Assembly (NCBI GenBank): GCA_036276195.1
Contig: DATBED010000065.1
Span: forward strand, 1-41,144
Direction of reading: 5' to 3'
Source of the DNA: DATBED01 sp036276195
Lineage (GTDB): Bacteria; Patescibacteriota; Saccharimonadia; Saccharimonadales; UBA4665
DNA length: 41,144 nt
Shown here: one piece after another, positions 31,531-39,235 of the stretch
Numbering within the stretch: position 1 is the first letter of the stretch
Layout of the letters: every line of letters begins with the position of its first letter
Program-made: the position numbers and the translations under genes
The notes under the pieces: generated by a model
The model's database searches: none
What the model was told of the DNA's origin: nothing
Seen by the model: the letters and a program-made list of their open reading frames with translations, nothing else

Positions 31531-32680
31531 CGACGAAGGTCACTAAAATGATAAGGCTGATTAGAACTATAAAGCCGGCAAAATTAACGGCCTCTTCGGC
31601 CTGGGGCGACAGCGGCCGCTTGATACCGCGGGCCGCCAGCGTGATCCACAGCCGGCCGCCGTCGAGCGCCGGGACCGGCAGGATGTTCATAATAGCCAGT
31701 GTTAACGAAATAATGGCGATAATAAACAGCATGAACTGGTAGCCCAGCAAGCTGCCGTCCTTCAAGATAACAAAGATACCAACCGGCCCAGCCACTTGGG
31801 CGCTGGCACTAGTCTGCCCATTTTCGCGGGCCACATGGTTGCCGGTGAGCGCACCGGCTATCAAGCTGCCTAAGCCGCCAAGAGCATGGCCTAGGCCTTG
31901 AAAGGTTAAAGCCGTAACTTGGGCCGTTAGGCCGACCGCCACTATCGGCGCCGACCAAGTGGAGCGCTGCACCGTAAACTGCGTTGGCACAATCCCTAAG
32001 TAACCTTTGGGATTATTGGTCTTCTGACTGGCCTCTACTACCGACACAGTCAATAAAGAAGCCTTGGTTTCATGATGTTGGCCACCCCTCAAGTAAAATA
32101 TCTCGACGGTCTGACCGGCAAAGCGCTTCGTCACGTCTGGCAACTTCGAATAATCGTTGACAGCCACGGGGCTATGGCCGGCTATAGCAATGTTGGTTAG
32201 CACGTCTTCGGCCTTCAGCCCGGCCTTGGCCGCGGGCGAGCCAGACTCCACCTCACCGATCAAGACTTGCTGCGACACTAGCTGGGTGTCGCTTTTGACG
32301 GTGTACTGGTTGGGAATGAGCTTGGGCATGCCAATCAACGCCAGCAACGTCAGTAGTACCAGCGCCGTCGCCAGGTTCATCACTACTCCGGCGGCCATAA
32401 TCTTGCTTTTGACCCACAGACTGGCCGCGCCAAAGCTGCCCAGCTCGGTGTCGGAGTCGTGCTCGCCCTTCAACTTTACAAAACCACCCAAAGGAATGAG
32501 GTTGAGCGAAAACAGCCAGCCGCCTTTGGTTTTCTTTTTATAAAGCCGCGGCGGGAAGAAAATGCCGAATTCCTCTACCTCAACACCGTTACGCCGGGCC
32601 ACTATAAAGTGGCCGAACTCGTGCACTACCACTAACCCTATAAACAGGATTATTCCCACTATAAACAACAGAATCGCCAT
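31511..32680 (-). CDS. rseP: Site-2 protease family intramembrane zinc protease (RseP-like, M50)
   Basis: A 389-residue S2P. The first membrane helix holds HEFGH (H20, E21, H24); a PDZ domain occupies about residues 130-215; the third-ligand motif ILPVPALDGG lies in a C-terminal helix. Such enzymes cut membrane-bound anti-sigma factors or signal-peptide remnants. No sigma/anti-sigma pair is present here. ATG 32680 lies 7 bp after an extended -10 (TGCTAAAAT, 32688-32693), so the mRNA is probably leaderless. Confidence 0.93.
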   Translation of the reverse strand: MAILLFIVGIILFIGLVVVHEFGHFIVARRNGVEVEEFGIFFPPRLYKKKTKGGWLFSLNLIPLGGFVKLKGEHDSDTELGSFGAASLWVKSKIMAAGVVMNLATALVLLTLLALIGMPKLIPNQYTVKSDTQLVSQQVLIGEVESGSPAAKAGLKAEDVLTNIAIAGHSPVAVNDYSKLPDVTKRFAGQTVEIFYLRGGQHHETKASLLTVSVVEASQKTNNPKGYLGIVPTQFTVQRSTWSAPIVAVGLTAQVTALTFQGLGHALGGLGSLIAGALTGNHVARENGQTSASAQVAGPVGIFVILKDGSLLGYQFMLFIIAIISLTLAIMNILPVPALDGGRLWITLAARGIKRPLSPQAEEAVNFAGFIVLISLIILVTFVDVKRFL

Positions 32681-32687
32681 TAATTCT

Positions 32688-32693
32688 ATTTTA
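32688..32693 (-). promoter_or_regulatory. Extended -10 element, leaderless promoter of rseP
   Basis: TAAAAT preceded by TGC, 7 bp before the ATG at 32680. Confidence 0.6.
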
Positions 32694-32774
32694 GCACTTT
32701 ACAAAGCGCTGGAGCGGTGTATATTTATGCATAAGGGTAATCAAACCCAAAAAACGGAAACAAAGACTTAAAAA

Positions 32775-33899
32775 ATGGTTGGAAATGATTTTGTGAGGCA
32801 GCAGCCCCGGCTTCGCTTGGCTGCGGCGGCAATCGTAGAGGACACATCGATGCAATCGATCACGCCCATTGTTATGTCTGAAGAGCAAGTAGTGCCAGTA
32901 GTCGTCAAAACGGCTCGGCGGGCTACTTTTAACCGGCCCTTAGACGTAATTTATCACCATAGCCTAATCGCCTTTAGCCTGCTCTTTCTTTTAGTAGGTG
33001 CCAGCGGTATCGAAGTTGGTGGGCACTATATCGAAACGCGTACCATTCGGCCGATTACCTCGGCGGCTACGGCTAAGAAGCCGACTATTGCGGGACTTAG
33101 TTTGACCGTGCCGGCTAACCAGTTGCAGCAAAGGCTGCAAACCATAACCGACCAGCCGGCCAGCTTGACCGTTGGCGACCAAACTGTTCCAATCAGTTCC
33201 GATATCATTAAGAGCTGGCTGCAAATAAGCGCCAATTCTGCCAAAACCGAAGATTATATTTACATCAAGAAAGATGCGATCGGCAAGTCGCTTGGCGACC
33301 TGGCTAACCTGTTTGTTAAAACGCCGGTCAACCAAGTTACAGTCAACCACGGCGGTGCTGACCAAGCTATAGTAGCCGGACGCGATGGCGCCAAATTAAG
33401 CGATCCGGCAACTCTTACAGCCCAAGCTGATCTGGCAGCTAAAACCGTTATGAATGCTAAGGGGCTGCAATTTAATACCCCTCTGGTCAGCCAAGCTTTC
33501 TCGGTCGTCACGCCGGCCGCCTTCCCTAAGTTACTAGAGGCCGATGTAACCACCATGACGCTGTACGTTTATCAAAATGGCCAGCTAATTAATACCTTTT
33601 TAACCAGCGACGGTGCGCCGGCCACCCCGACGCCACTGGGCGAATTCCATATCTATGCCAAGTATGCCACGCAAGATATGTCCGGCTACAATGCCAACGG
33701 CACCAAGTACTTCCAGCCACGAGTGCCTTGGGTGAATTACTTCAGTGGCGGCGACGCAATCCATGGAGTTTACTGGCACCCGCTGAGCTGGTTTGGCGCT
33801 CATAATAGCTCGCACGGCTGTGTTGGCGTGCCGGTTGATACAGGTGAATGGATCTACAATTGGGCGCCGATTGGCACCACCGTTATTACCCACGCCTAA
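32775..33899 (+). CDS. Membrane-anchored L,D-transpeptidase (YkuD domain)
   Basis: A 374-residue cell-wall enzyme. One transmembrane helix (about residues 65-83, HHSLIAFSLLFLLVGASG) precedes a long extracytoplasmic region with a VanW/PG-binding-like fold and a C-terminal YkuD domain (about 255-374). The catalytic motif is HGVYWH...SSHGCVGVP, with Cys as nucleophile. It would form 3-3 cross-links or anchor proteins to peptidoglycan. The start is uncertain: ATG 32775, 32850 and 32874 are all possible and none has the leaderless spacing or a Shine-Dalgarno. Its TAA overlaps the frr stop on the other strand. Confidence 0.9.
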   Translation: MVGNDFVRQQPRLRLAAAAIVEDTSMQSITPIVMSEEQVVPVVVKTARRATFNRPLDVIYHHSLIAFSLLFLLVGASGIEVGGHYIETRTIRPITSAATAKKPTIAGLSLTVPANQLQQRLQTITDQPASLTVGDQTVPISSDIIKSWLQISANSAKTEDYIYIKKDAIGKSLGDLANLFVKTPVNQVTVNHGGADQAIVAGRDGAKLSDPATLTAQADLAAKTVMNAKGLQFNTPLVSQAFSVVTPAAFPKLLEADVTTMTLYVYQNGQLINTFLTSDGAPATPTPLGEFHIYAKYATQDMSGYNANGTKYFQPRVPWVNYFSGGDAIHGVYWHPLSWFGAHNSSHGCVGVPVDTGEWIYNWAPIGTTVITHA

Positions 33900-34453
33900 A
33901 CGGTTAGGATTTCTTGTTCTTTGGCCTTGGCGGCCGCTTCAGCGGCGGTTCGGGCCTGGTTCATAGCCTCTTCAACTTGACTGGTCAGCCGTTTGGCCTC
34001 GTCTTCGCCGACCTGCTTCTTGACCTCATTGATGGAATCGAGCGCCTCATGTCTAATGCCGCGCAGCTGGATCATGCACTCTTCTTGTTTTTGGCCAACC
34101 TGCTTGGCCAGCTCGCGGCGGCGCTCCTCGTTCAGTGGCGGGATTGGCACCCGCACTACTCGGCCGTCGTCGGCTGGGTTCAGGCCCAGATCTTGTTTGT
34201 TGCGGATCGCCGTGCTGATGGCCGTTAAATTGTTAGGGTCAAACGGTGTGATTTGGATCAGCTGCGGCTCGGGCGCGCTGATGGTTGCCGTCTGGTTGAG
34301 CGGCATTTGCGTACCATAAGCCTCGACCATCACGCCATCGAGCATGGCAGCGTTGGCGCGCCCGGTGCGCAGGCTTTTTAGCCCATCCCTAAACCGCTCC
34401 ACCGCCTGGCTTAGTTTAGCTTGGGCTTGCTTAACTACTTGATTCGCATCCAT
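33896..34453 (-). CDS. frr: Ribosome recycling factor
   Basis: A 185-residue RRF that splits post-termination ribosomes with EF-G. The sequence has the expected FRDGLKSLRTGRANAAMLDG...VEAYGTQMPLNQTATIS, ITPFD and IPPLNEERRRELAKQV blocks. A TATAAT at 34462-34467 ends 8 bp before ATG 34453. The stop codon overlaps that of the convergent L,D-transpeptidase gene by 2 nt, and there is no terminator between them. It follows rpsB-tsf as in many bacteria, but with an RHH gene in between and pyrH absent. Confidence 0.97.
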   Translation of the reverse strand: MDANQVVKQAQAKLSQAVERFRDGLKSLRTGRANAAMLDGVMVEAYGTQMPLNQTATISAPEPQLIQITPFDPNNLTAISTAIRNKQDLGLNPADDGRVVRVPIPPLNEERRRELAKQVGQKQEECMIQLRGIRHEALDSINEVKKQVGEDEAKRLTSQVEEAMNQARTAAEAAAKAKEQEILTV

Positions 34454-34461
34454 GAATTCTC

Positions 34462-34467
34462 ATTATA
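34462..34467 (-). promoter_or_regulatory. -10 element of frr
   Basis: Perfect TATAAT, 8 bp before the frr ATG. Confidence 0.6.
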
Positions 34468-34469
34468 AA

Positions 34470-34754
34470 CTACTCCTCGGTTTGGCCACGAACTTTCTGC
34501 TCATAGAAAAACTTGATCAAAGCCGCGTTATTAGGATCCAAGCCTGGGTAATCATCTTCCACAGCTTTGAACATATGATCAATCGGCAGCCTGTCTGGGT
34601 TAGCAATTACTTCATTCTGCGGCTTATGGGCGTAGTCCCATACGGCTTGCCTAATTACTCCACTACGTGTAGATAATTCATGCCTTACCGGTCGATCCAG
34701 TTGTTCTAGCAGCTCGGCTGGAATGGTAATAGTGATTTTTCGAGTGTATGATTG
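34470..34754 (-). CDS. Ribbon-helix-helix (CopG/Arc-like) protein, solitary
   Basis: A 94-residue protein whose N-terminus (TRKITITIPAELLEQLDRPV...TRSGVIRQAVWDYA) is a ribbon-helix-helix fold of the CopG/antitoxin type. ATG 34754 is chosen because a longer frame from 34832 would run into the REP palindrome. No toxin partner lies on either side: frr follows and tsf precedes. It may be an orphan antitoxin or a small repressor. The palindrome just upstream (34807-34844) could be its target, which is untested. Confidence 0.65.
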   Translation of the reverse strand, partial: QSYTRKITITIPAELLEQLDRPVRHELSTRSGVIRQAVWDYAHKPQNEVIANPDRLPIDHMFKAVEDDYPGLDPNNAALIKFFYEQKVRGQTEE

Positions 34755-34803
34755 CATGTTAGTAACTGTTTTTAACAACAAGTATTTAGTCTCCCCTTTT
34801 ATT

Positions 34804-34848
34804 GGCGACGTATAAAGTATGGCAATTGCCATACTTTATACGTCTGCC
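34804..34848. repeat. REP-like 38-bp palindrome, copy 3
   Basis: Perfect inverted repeat at 34807-34844, identical over 38 bp to copy 1, with the same outer GGC/GCC pair. It lies between tsf and the RHH gene. Confidence 0.9.
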
Positions 34849-34889
34849 ATAAATCGTAAGGAAGTTTTGCGGCTCAACCAAATAATTTA

Positions 34890-34908
34890 ATAAAGATTTA
34901 ATCTTTAT
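34890..34908 (-). terminator. AT-rich hairpin after tsf (weak terminator candidate)
   Basis: Arms ATAAAGATT/AATCTTTAT around one base start directly after the tsf stop. The stem is AT-only apart from one pair and is not followed by a clean T-run, so termination would be weak. Confidence 0.35.
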
Positions 34909-35502
34909 CTAGAGCTCACCGAGGGCGAGGCGGGCAAAGCGGCGCACCACGACGTTTTCGTTCATACGAGCGGCGTTTTCTTTAACGTAATCGGCTACGC
35001 TAATGTCAGGGTTTTTGACGAAAGGCTGGTCGAGCAAGCAGCGCTCGGCGAAATACTTCTGCAGCTGACCTTCGACAATTTTGTCTATCATGTCGGCCGG
35101 CTTGCCTTCGGCTTTGGCTTTTTCGGTAAATTCGGCGCGCATTTTGGTCTTGTCGGCTTCGGGCACTTCATCGGCACTAACATATTGCGGCGCGGCAGCG
35201 GCAATGTGCATGGCCAAGTCTTTAACCAGCTCGTTAAAAAGCTCACCGCGGGCGACAAAGTCGGTTTCGCAGTTAACTTCTACCAAGACGCCGATGCGGC
35301 CGTCGTGGTTGTAGGTACCAATAACGCCGGCCCGGGCCTCGCGTTCACCGCGCTTTTCGGCCTTGGTTAGACCCTTCTGGCGCATGGCAGCTAAGGCCTT
35401 ATCAAAGTCACCGCCGGCTTCTTCCAAGGACTTTTTGGCATCAGTTAGGCCGACTCCCGTTAGGTCTTTCAGCCGTTTGATTTGTTCAATATCAACTGCC
35501 AC
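34909..35502 (-). CDS. tsf: Elongation factor Ts
   Basis: A 197-residue nucleotide-exchange factor for EF-Tu. The N-terminal UBA-like domain has LTGVGLTDAKKSLEEAGGD and the core EVNCETDFVARGELF. It is the short form (one core repeat shortened) common in reduced genomes. The start is GTG at 35502, whose G is shared with the rpsB TAG stop, so translation is coupled to rpsB. Confidence 0.97.
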   Translation of the reverse strand: MAVDIEQIKRLKDLTGVGLTDAKKSLEEAGGDFDKALAAMRQKGLTKAEKRGEREARAGVIGTYNHDGRIGVLVEVNCETDFVARGELFNELVKDLAMHIAAAAPQYVSADEVPEADKTKMRAEFTEKAKAEGKPADMIDKIVEGQLQKYFAERCLLDQPFVKNPDISVADYVKENAARMNENVVVRRFARLALGEL

Positions 35503-36254
35503 TAGCCTATCTTCGCTTTCTCGACCTTCTCGGTAGGTTCAGCCTTGTCGGTTATCTTTTTGGCGGAAGCCTTGCCGGCCAAAATAGCCTGCTGAACGTA
35601 ATCGACAATTAATTGGATGGTCTTAATGGCATCGTCGTTGGCCGGAATCGGGTGCGTCACCTGCGACGGGTCGGCATTGGTATCGACAATCGCCACAATC
35701 GGGATTTTCAGCCGGCGACCCTCGCGCACAGCGTTGGCGTCAGCCACCACGTCGACCACGAACATGGCGCCAGGTCGGGCGTTCAGTTCCTTAACACCGC
35801 CATACAGCTCGTTCATTTGGTCGATTTCTTCCTGGAAGCGCTGCACCTCGAGCTTGTTATACTTGTTGGCCAGTTCACCGCTAGCCATGCGGTTCTCTAA
35901 GTCTTGCAGATGCTTTACCCGGCCGCCAATAGTGTTCCAATTAGTCAGCATGCCGCCCAGCCAACGCTCGGTCACATAAGGCATGCCGGTGGCTTCGGCC
36001 GCCGCCTTAACAATGTCTTGGGCTTGGCGCTTGGTGCCCACCAGCAGTACCTGTTTGCCCTGCCCAGCCGTCTTTTCCAGAAAATTCAGCGCGTCTTCAA
36101 GGGCCGCGACGGTTTTAGTCAGATCTATAATGTGCGTGCCGCCGCGCTTACTGTGGATGTACGGCGCCATCTTGGGGTGCCAGCGCTCGGTCTTGTGGCC
36201 AAAGTGCGCTCCGGCCTCTAATAATTGCTTGATATCTACCTCTTTGGTAGCCAT
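35502..36254 (-). CDS. rpsB: 30S ribosomal protein uS2
   Basis: A 250-residue uS2: KQLLEAGAHFGHKTERWHPKM, THIIDLTKTVAALEDAL, RWLGGMLTNW and PGAMFVVDVVAD...IPIVAIVDTNADP are all standard. ATG 36254 (MATKEVDIKQ) is fixed by AAAGGA (36261-36266) 6 nt upstream; a longer TTG frame from 36329 is leader sequence. The C-terminal tail is Lys/Glu-rich. It overlaps tsf by one base, the usual rpsB-tsf pair. A leader of about 90 nt with hairpins precedes it. Confidence 0.98.
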   Translation of the reverse strand: MATKEVDIKQLLEAGAHFGHKTERWHPKMAPYIHSKRGGTHIIDLTKTVAALEDALNFLEKTAGQGKQVLLVGTKRQAQDIVKAAAEATGMPYVTERWLGGMLTNWNTIGGRVKHLQDLENRMASGELANKYNKLEVQRFQEEIDQMNELYGGVKELNARPGAMFVVDVVADANAVREGRRLKIPIVAIVDTNADPSQVTHPIPANDDAIKTIQLIVDYVQQAILAGKASAKKITDKAEPTEKVEKAKIG

Positions 36255-36356
36255 ATGTGGTCCTTTCTCTTCGGAAGGGTGCCCGCGCGGTCCGCTCAAG
36301 GTGCCGCTTTGGGAGGATTTAATCCCCAACCTGCTTAATTTAACCCCTTGATTGTA
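36255..36356 (-). promoter_or_regulatory. rpsB promoter and structured leader
   Basis: An extended -10 (TGTTACAAT; TACAAT at 36351-36356) predicts a leader of about 88 nt. It can form a TTGGG...CCCAA hairpin and a GCGG...CCGC hairpin, and the Shine-Dalgarno AAGG can pair with CCTT (36275-36278). This layout suits autoregulation by uS2, as known for rpsB leaders in other bacteria; here it is inference. Confidence 0.45.
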
Positions 36357-36484
36357 ACAGATTAAAGGCTTTCATTCAAGCATTCAAGCTCCGGCTTCAA
36401 TTGCTGTTGTGCTTGGCTAACTCGCTGAGCTAAGGCGGGCCTCCAGTAACTTAGAAAATGTGGATAAATAAGTTATTTAACAGA
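36357..36484. other. Intergenic region upstream of rpsB
   Basis: About 130 bp between the rpsB promoter and the end of the HAD gene. A short D-arm-like stretch is seen but no complete tRNA; otherwise nothing recognised. Confidence 0.4.
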
Positions 36485-37138
36485 TTAGAACTGTTGAAAC
36501 ATTTGTTTATTGAATTCTTCAAGCGAGTCCAAAATTATATCGGCGATTTGAATAAACTTGTTGTTCTTGACTTCCGGCTCTGGTACAGCGACACAATGCA
36601 TCCTCGCCGACTTGGCGGCTAATACACCCGATGGCGCGTCCTCAAAAACCAAACATTGCCTAGGCTCTACCCCTAGCAGCTCGGCAGTCGTAATAAAAAC
36701 GCCGGGGTGCGGCTTACTATGCGGCTCGCTGCGAGCAGAATATATCTCTTTAAAGAAGCCTCGGATGTTCAATTTGTCGACTACAGTATCTATAACTTCC
36801 ATGGGCGACGATGAGGCAATTGCCAGCGGCAAGCCGGCTTGCTTACAAATTTCAATCGTATGGTGAACGCCCGGTTTTAACTTACCCTCTTGCCTGACAA
36901 GATCTAAAAATCTATCAATAATAGCTGCGGTAACATCCTCACGCGAGCGGCCTTGCCATGGGTGTTGGTGGTACCAATACTCAACCGCATTGTAGATACC
37001 TCGGCCTAGCGAGTTGTGGATGTCTTGCGTGGTCAGTTCGATTCCCACAGTAGCTATTACTTCATCTCTAGCTCGACCCCACAGGGGTTCGCTGTCGATC
37101 AGCAGCCCGTCCATATCAAAAATTACGGCCTTAATCAT
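36485..37138 (-). CDS. HAD phosphatase, HxpB/YniC-like (sugar-phosphate phosphatase)
   Basis: A 217-residue HAD enzyme with motif I IFDMDGLLIDSEPLW, motif II LAIASSSP, motif III Lys in HSKPHPGVF and motif IV CLVFEDAPSGVLAAKSA. It follows E. coli YniC (hexitol/2-deoxyglucose-6-phosphate phosphatase) closely in motif context, including YWYHQHPWQGRSREDV in the cap and VPEPE near the C-terminus. Beta-phosphoglucomutase is a less likely alternative. ATG 37138 is 6 bp after TATGAT (37145-37150). Confidence 0.87.
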   Translation of the reverse strand: MIKAVIFDMDGLLIDSEPLWGRARDEVIATVGIELTTQDIHNSLGRGIYNAVEYWYHQHPWQGRSREDVTAAIIDRFLDLVRQEGKLKPGVHHTIEICKQAGLPLAIASSSPMEVIDTVVDKLNIRGFFKEIYSARSEPHSKPHPGVFITTAELLGVEPRQCLVFEDAPSGVLAAKSARMHCVAVPEPEVKNNKFIQIADIILDSLEEFNKQMFQQF

Positions 37139-37144
37139 ACAGTC

Positions 37145-37150
37145 ATCATA
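37145..37150 (-). promoter_or_regulatory. -10 element, leaderless promoter of the HxpB-like gene
   Basis: TATGAT, 6 bp before the ATG at 37138. Confidence 0.55.
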
Positions 37151-37246
37151 GCAGCGAAATGTAGAGACGCACAGTAAAATATTGCAGCTAGTTGCATCGC
37201 TTAATAACCGGCCGTGGTGTAAGCTTATGACAGATAATTAGTAAAT

Positions 37247-37252
37247 GGAGGT
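37247..37252 (+). promoter_or_regulatory. Shine-Dalgarno of the VOC gene
   Basis: GGAGGT 4 nt before ATG 37257; it fixes this start rather than the in-frame ATG at 37245, which it overlaps. A GATAAT at 37233-37238 is the likely -10. Confidence 0.7.
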
Positions 37253-37256
37253 ATAT

Positions 37257-37640
37257 ATGGATTTATCAAACGCAAACATTGCTGCGAACGTTGCGGTTTT
37301 TGATTTAAAGCGAGCATTGAAGTTTTATGAGGAAAAACTCGGTCTAAAAACGATGGCTTTCACTGATTTCTTTGGGGCAGCCATGAGTACTGATGGCTCA
37401 ACGATATCACTCGCTCAAAGAGAAAAAACTCCATCTGACGAAGATTCGGTAAACTTCACTGTCAAAGATATTAAAGCTACCATTAAGGAGCTGGAAAGCC
37501 GCGGAGTTATATTTCAGAATTATGATACCGATAGGCTTAAAACTATCGATCATATATCAGAGTACAAAGGCTTTCAAGCTGCCTGGTTTAAGGATAGCGA
37601 AGACAATACATTGCAAATCAATCAATCGCCTTCTCAATAG
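37257..37640 (+). CDS. VOC-superfamily (glyoxalase/bleomycin-resistance-like) protein
   Basis: A 127-residue vicinal-oxygen-chelate fold protein: NVAVFDLKRALKFYEEKLGLK opens the first beta-alpha-beta unit, VNFTVKDIKATIKELESRGV the second, and AAWFKDSEDNTLQINQ closes it with the usual acidic ligand region. The reaction cannot be predicted; lactoylglutathione lyase, extradiol dioxygenase and binding proteins share the fold. The gene is AT-rich and has a textbook GGAGGT Shine-Dalgarno, unlike most neighbours, which suggests transfer from another bacterium. Confidence 0.85.
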   Translation: MDLSNANIAANVAVFDLKRALKFYEEKLGLKTMAFTDFFGAAMSTDGSTISLAQREKTPSDEDSVNFTVKDIKATIKELESRGVIFQNYDTDRLKTIDHISEYKGFQAAWFKDSEDNTLQINQSPSQ

Positions 37641-37737
37641 TTTAAACAGTCGTAGGGAATGCAAAATTGAGAAGTAACCCAAAGTCGCATTTGGTGTGAA
37701 ACTTTGCGGACCATTGATTTTAGGCTAACAGATGTGA

Positions 37738-37743
37738 TATGAT
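37738..37743 (+). promoter_or_regulatory. Extended -10 element of the bL31 gene
   Basis: TATGAT preceded by TGA, 10 bp before ATG 37754; it overlaps the in-frame ATG at 37739, arguing for the later start. Confidence 0.45.
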
Positions 37744-37753
37744 GTTTAAACAT

Positions 37754-38113
37754 ATGAAGCAGAGTTTGCACCCAGACAATTACCGTTTGGTCGTTTTCGA
37801 AGATTTGAACAATGGTTTTCGTTTTGTGACGCGTTCCACCGCCGCTACCGAAGAAACTACCAAGTGGGAAGACGGCCAGGAATATCCCTTAATAAAAGTG
37901 CACATTACTAGCGCTTCGCATCCCTTCTTCACCGGCGAAGAACGCATCCTAGATATTGAAGGCCGCGTTGATAAGTTCAAGGCTCGCGCCGCTGCCGGCC
38001 AGGCCTCCAAAGAAAAGCGCGCCGCTGCCGCTAAAAAAGCCTCGATGCGCCAAGCCGCCAAAATCGAAAAGGCCGAGACCAAAGCCGAAGCCGCCAAACC
38101 TAAAAGCAGCTAG
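37754..38113 (+). CDS. rpmE: 50S ribosomal protein bL31, type B
   Basis: A 119-residue bL31. The first 78 residues (MKQSLHPDNYRLVVFEDLNNG...LTRS-like TRSTAATEETTKWEDG, YPLIKVHITSASHPFFTG) match the type B form without zinc cysteines. About 40 residues of Ala/Lys-rich helix (KEKRAAAAKKASMRQAAK) extend the C-terminus, longer than usual. ATG 37754 gives the standard MK start. A strong terminator follows 10 nt after the stop and separates it from prfA. Confidence 0.93.
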   Translation: MKQSLHPDNYRLVVFEDLNNGFRFVTRSTAATEETTKWEDGQEYPLIKVHITSASHPFFTGEERILDIEGRVDKFKARAAAGQASKEKRAAAAKKASMRQAAKIEKAETKAEAAKPKSS

Positions 38114-38123
38114 CTTTTTTACT

Positions 38124-38156
38124 ACCACCCGAGCTTAGGGATTCGGGAGGTTTTTC
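38124..38156 (+). terminator. Intrinsic terminator after the bL31 gene
   Basis: CCACCCGA (38125-38132) pairs with TCGGGAGG (38043 offset: 38143-38150) with one A-A mismatch and a 10-nt loop, followed by TTTTTC. It is one of the few clear terminators in the window. Confidence 0.8.
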
Positions 38157-38158
38157 TT

Positions 38159-38164
38159 TATACT
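38159..38164 (+). promoter_or_regulatory. -10 element of prfA
   Basis: TATACT, 12 bp before ATG 38177, predicting a leader of only about 5 nt. Confidence 0.45.
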
Positions 38165-38176
38165 TAATTTAAAATC

Positions 38177-39235
38177 ATGAACGAAAAAGAGCGAGTACTT
38201 CGATCTGAGTTAGAAGAGCTGGACGCTAAGTTGCAGGATCCGGCAATTTATAGCGATGCTTCGTACCCAAAGTTGGCACGCCGCAAAAACCAGCTAGACG
38301 AAATCCTTTCCCTTTTTGACGAGCGTAAAAAATTGGCTGAAGATAAGGCGGCGGCCGAGGAGTTGAAGAATAGTTCCGACGCCGAAATGCGCGACATGGC
38401 GCTGCGCGAACTCGAAGAGCTCGAGCTAAAACTAGCCGCCGTAAACGAAAAGCTGGTCGAGGCCCTGACGCCACGAGACCCTAATAATGACCGCGACGTG
38501 ATTATCGAAATCCGGGCAGCGGCCGGCGGCGACGAGTCCAGCCTGTTTGCCGGCGAACTTTACCGCATGTACGCCCGTTGGGCCGAGTCGCACAATTTTA
38601 AAATCGAATTGTTGAATGAATCGCCTAATGAGGTCGGCGGCTTTAAAGAAATCACTTTCGCCGTGCGCGGTCCCGAAGCTTACAAAAACCTTAAGTTCGA
38701 GGCCGGCGTGCACCGAGTGCAACGGGTGCCGGTCACTGAAAGCCAGGGCCGGATCCACACTTCCACCGCTACTGTAGCTGTGCTGCCAGAAGCCGAAGAG
38801 TCCGATATTGAAATCGATCCGAGCGACCTACGCATTGATGTTTTTCGCAGCGGCGGCCACGGCGGCCAATCAGTTAACACGACCGATTCGGCGGTGCGCA
38901 TCACCCACCTGCCGACCAGCATTGTAGTAACTAATCAAGACGAAAAATCGCAAATCAAAAATAAAGCCAAGGCCATGAGCATTCTGCGCGCGCGCCTGCT
39001 CCAGATGAAAATTGACTCAGAACAGCGCGAGTTGTCCGAGGCCCGTAAGAAGCTTATCGGATCGGGCGATCGCTCCGAGAAAATCCGGACTTACAACTTT
39101 CCCCAAGACCGCATTACCGATCACCGCATCGGCTATTCCCGCAGCAACATCCCCGGCGCGCTGGCCGGCGACATCGACGACCTTATTGAAAAACTCCAAG
39201 CCGCCGAGCACGAGCTGTTGAGCGCCGGCAATTAA
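38177..39235 (+). CDS. prfA: Peptide chain release factor 1
   Basis: A 352-residue RF1 reading UAA and UAG. The PxT anticodon motif is PVT in HRVQRVPVTESQGRIHTSTATVAVLPE (E. coli has PAT), and the GGQ motif is in RSGGHGGQSVNTTDSAVR. The N-terminal coiled region is of normal length. Its last 219 nt are overlapped on the other strand by the 3' part of the 205-aa ORF. The gene for its modifying enzyme, prmC, lies about 600 bp downstream on the same strand. Confidence 0.97.
   Translation: MNEKERVLRSELEELDAKLQDPAIYSDASYPKLARRKNQLDEILSLFDERKKLAEDKAAAEELKNSSDAEMRDMALRELEELELKLAAVNEKLVEALTPRDPNNDRDVIIEIRAAAGGDESSLFAGELYRMYARWAESHNFKIELLNESPNEVGGFKEITFAVRGPEAYKNLKFEAGVHRVQRVPVTESQGRIHTSTATVAVLPEAEESDIEIDPSDLRIDVFRSGGHGGQSVNTTDSAVRITHLPTSIVVTNQDEKSQIKNKAKAMSILRARLLQMKIDSEQRELSEARKKLIGSGDRSEKIRTYNFPQDRITDHRIGYSRSNIPGALAGDIDDLIEKLQAAEHELLSAGN

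Noticed and set aside
14662..34848. CRISPR array or transposon ends formed by the palindromes
   Set aside because: Copies are 7-13 kb apart and loop-free, with no regular spacers, no cas genes, no transposase and no visible target duplications.
36255..36329. N-terminal extension of rpsB from TTG 36329
   Set aside because: It is not part of uS2 and covers the Shine-Dalgarno and leader hairpins.
36380..36450. Possible tRNA on the minus strand near 36.4 kb (AGCTCAG-like D-arm)
   Set aside because: No matching acceptor stem, anticodon arm or T-arm could be assembled.
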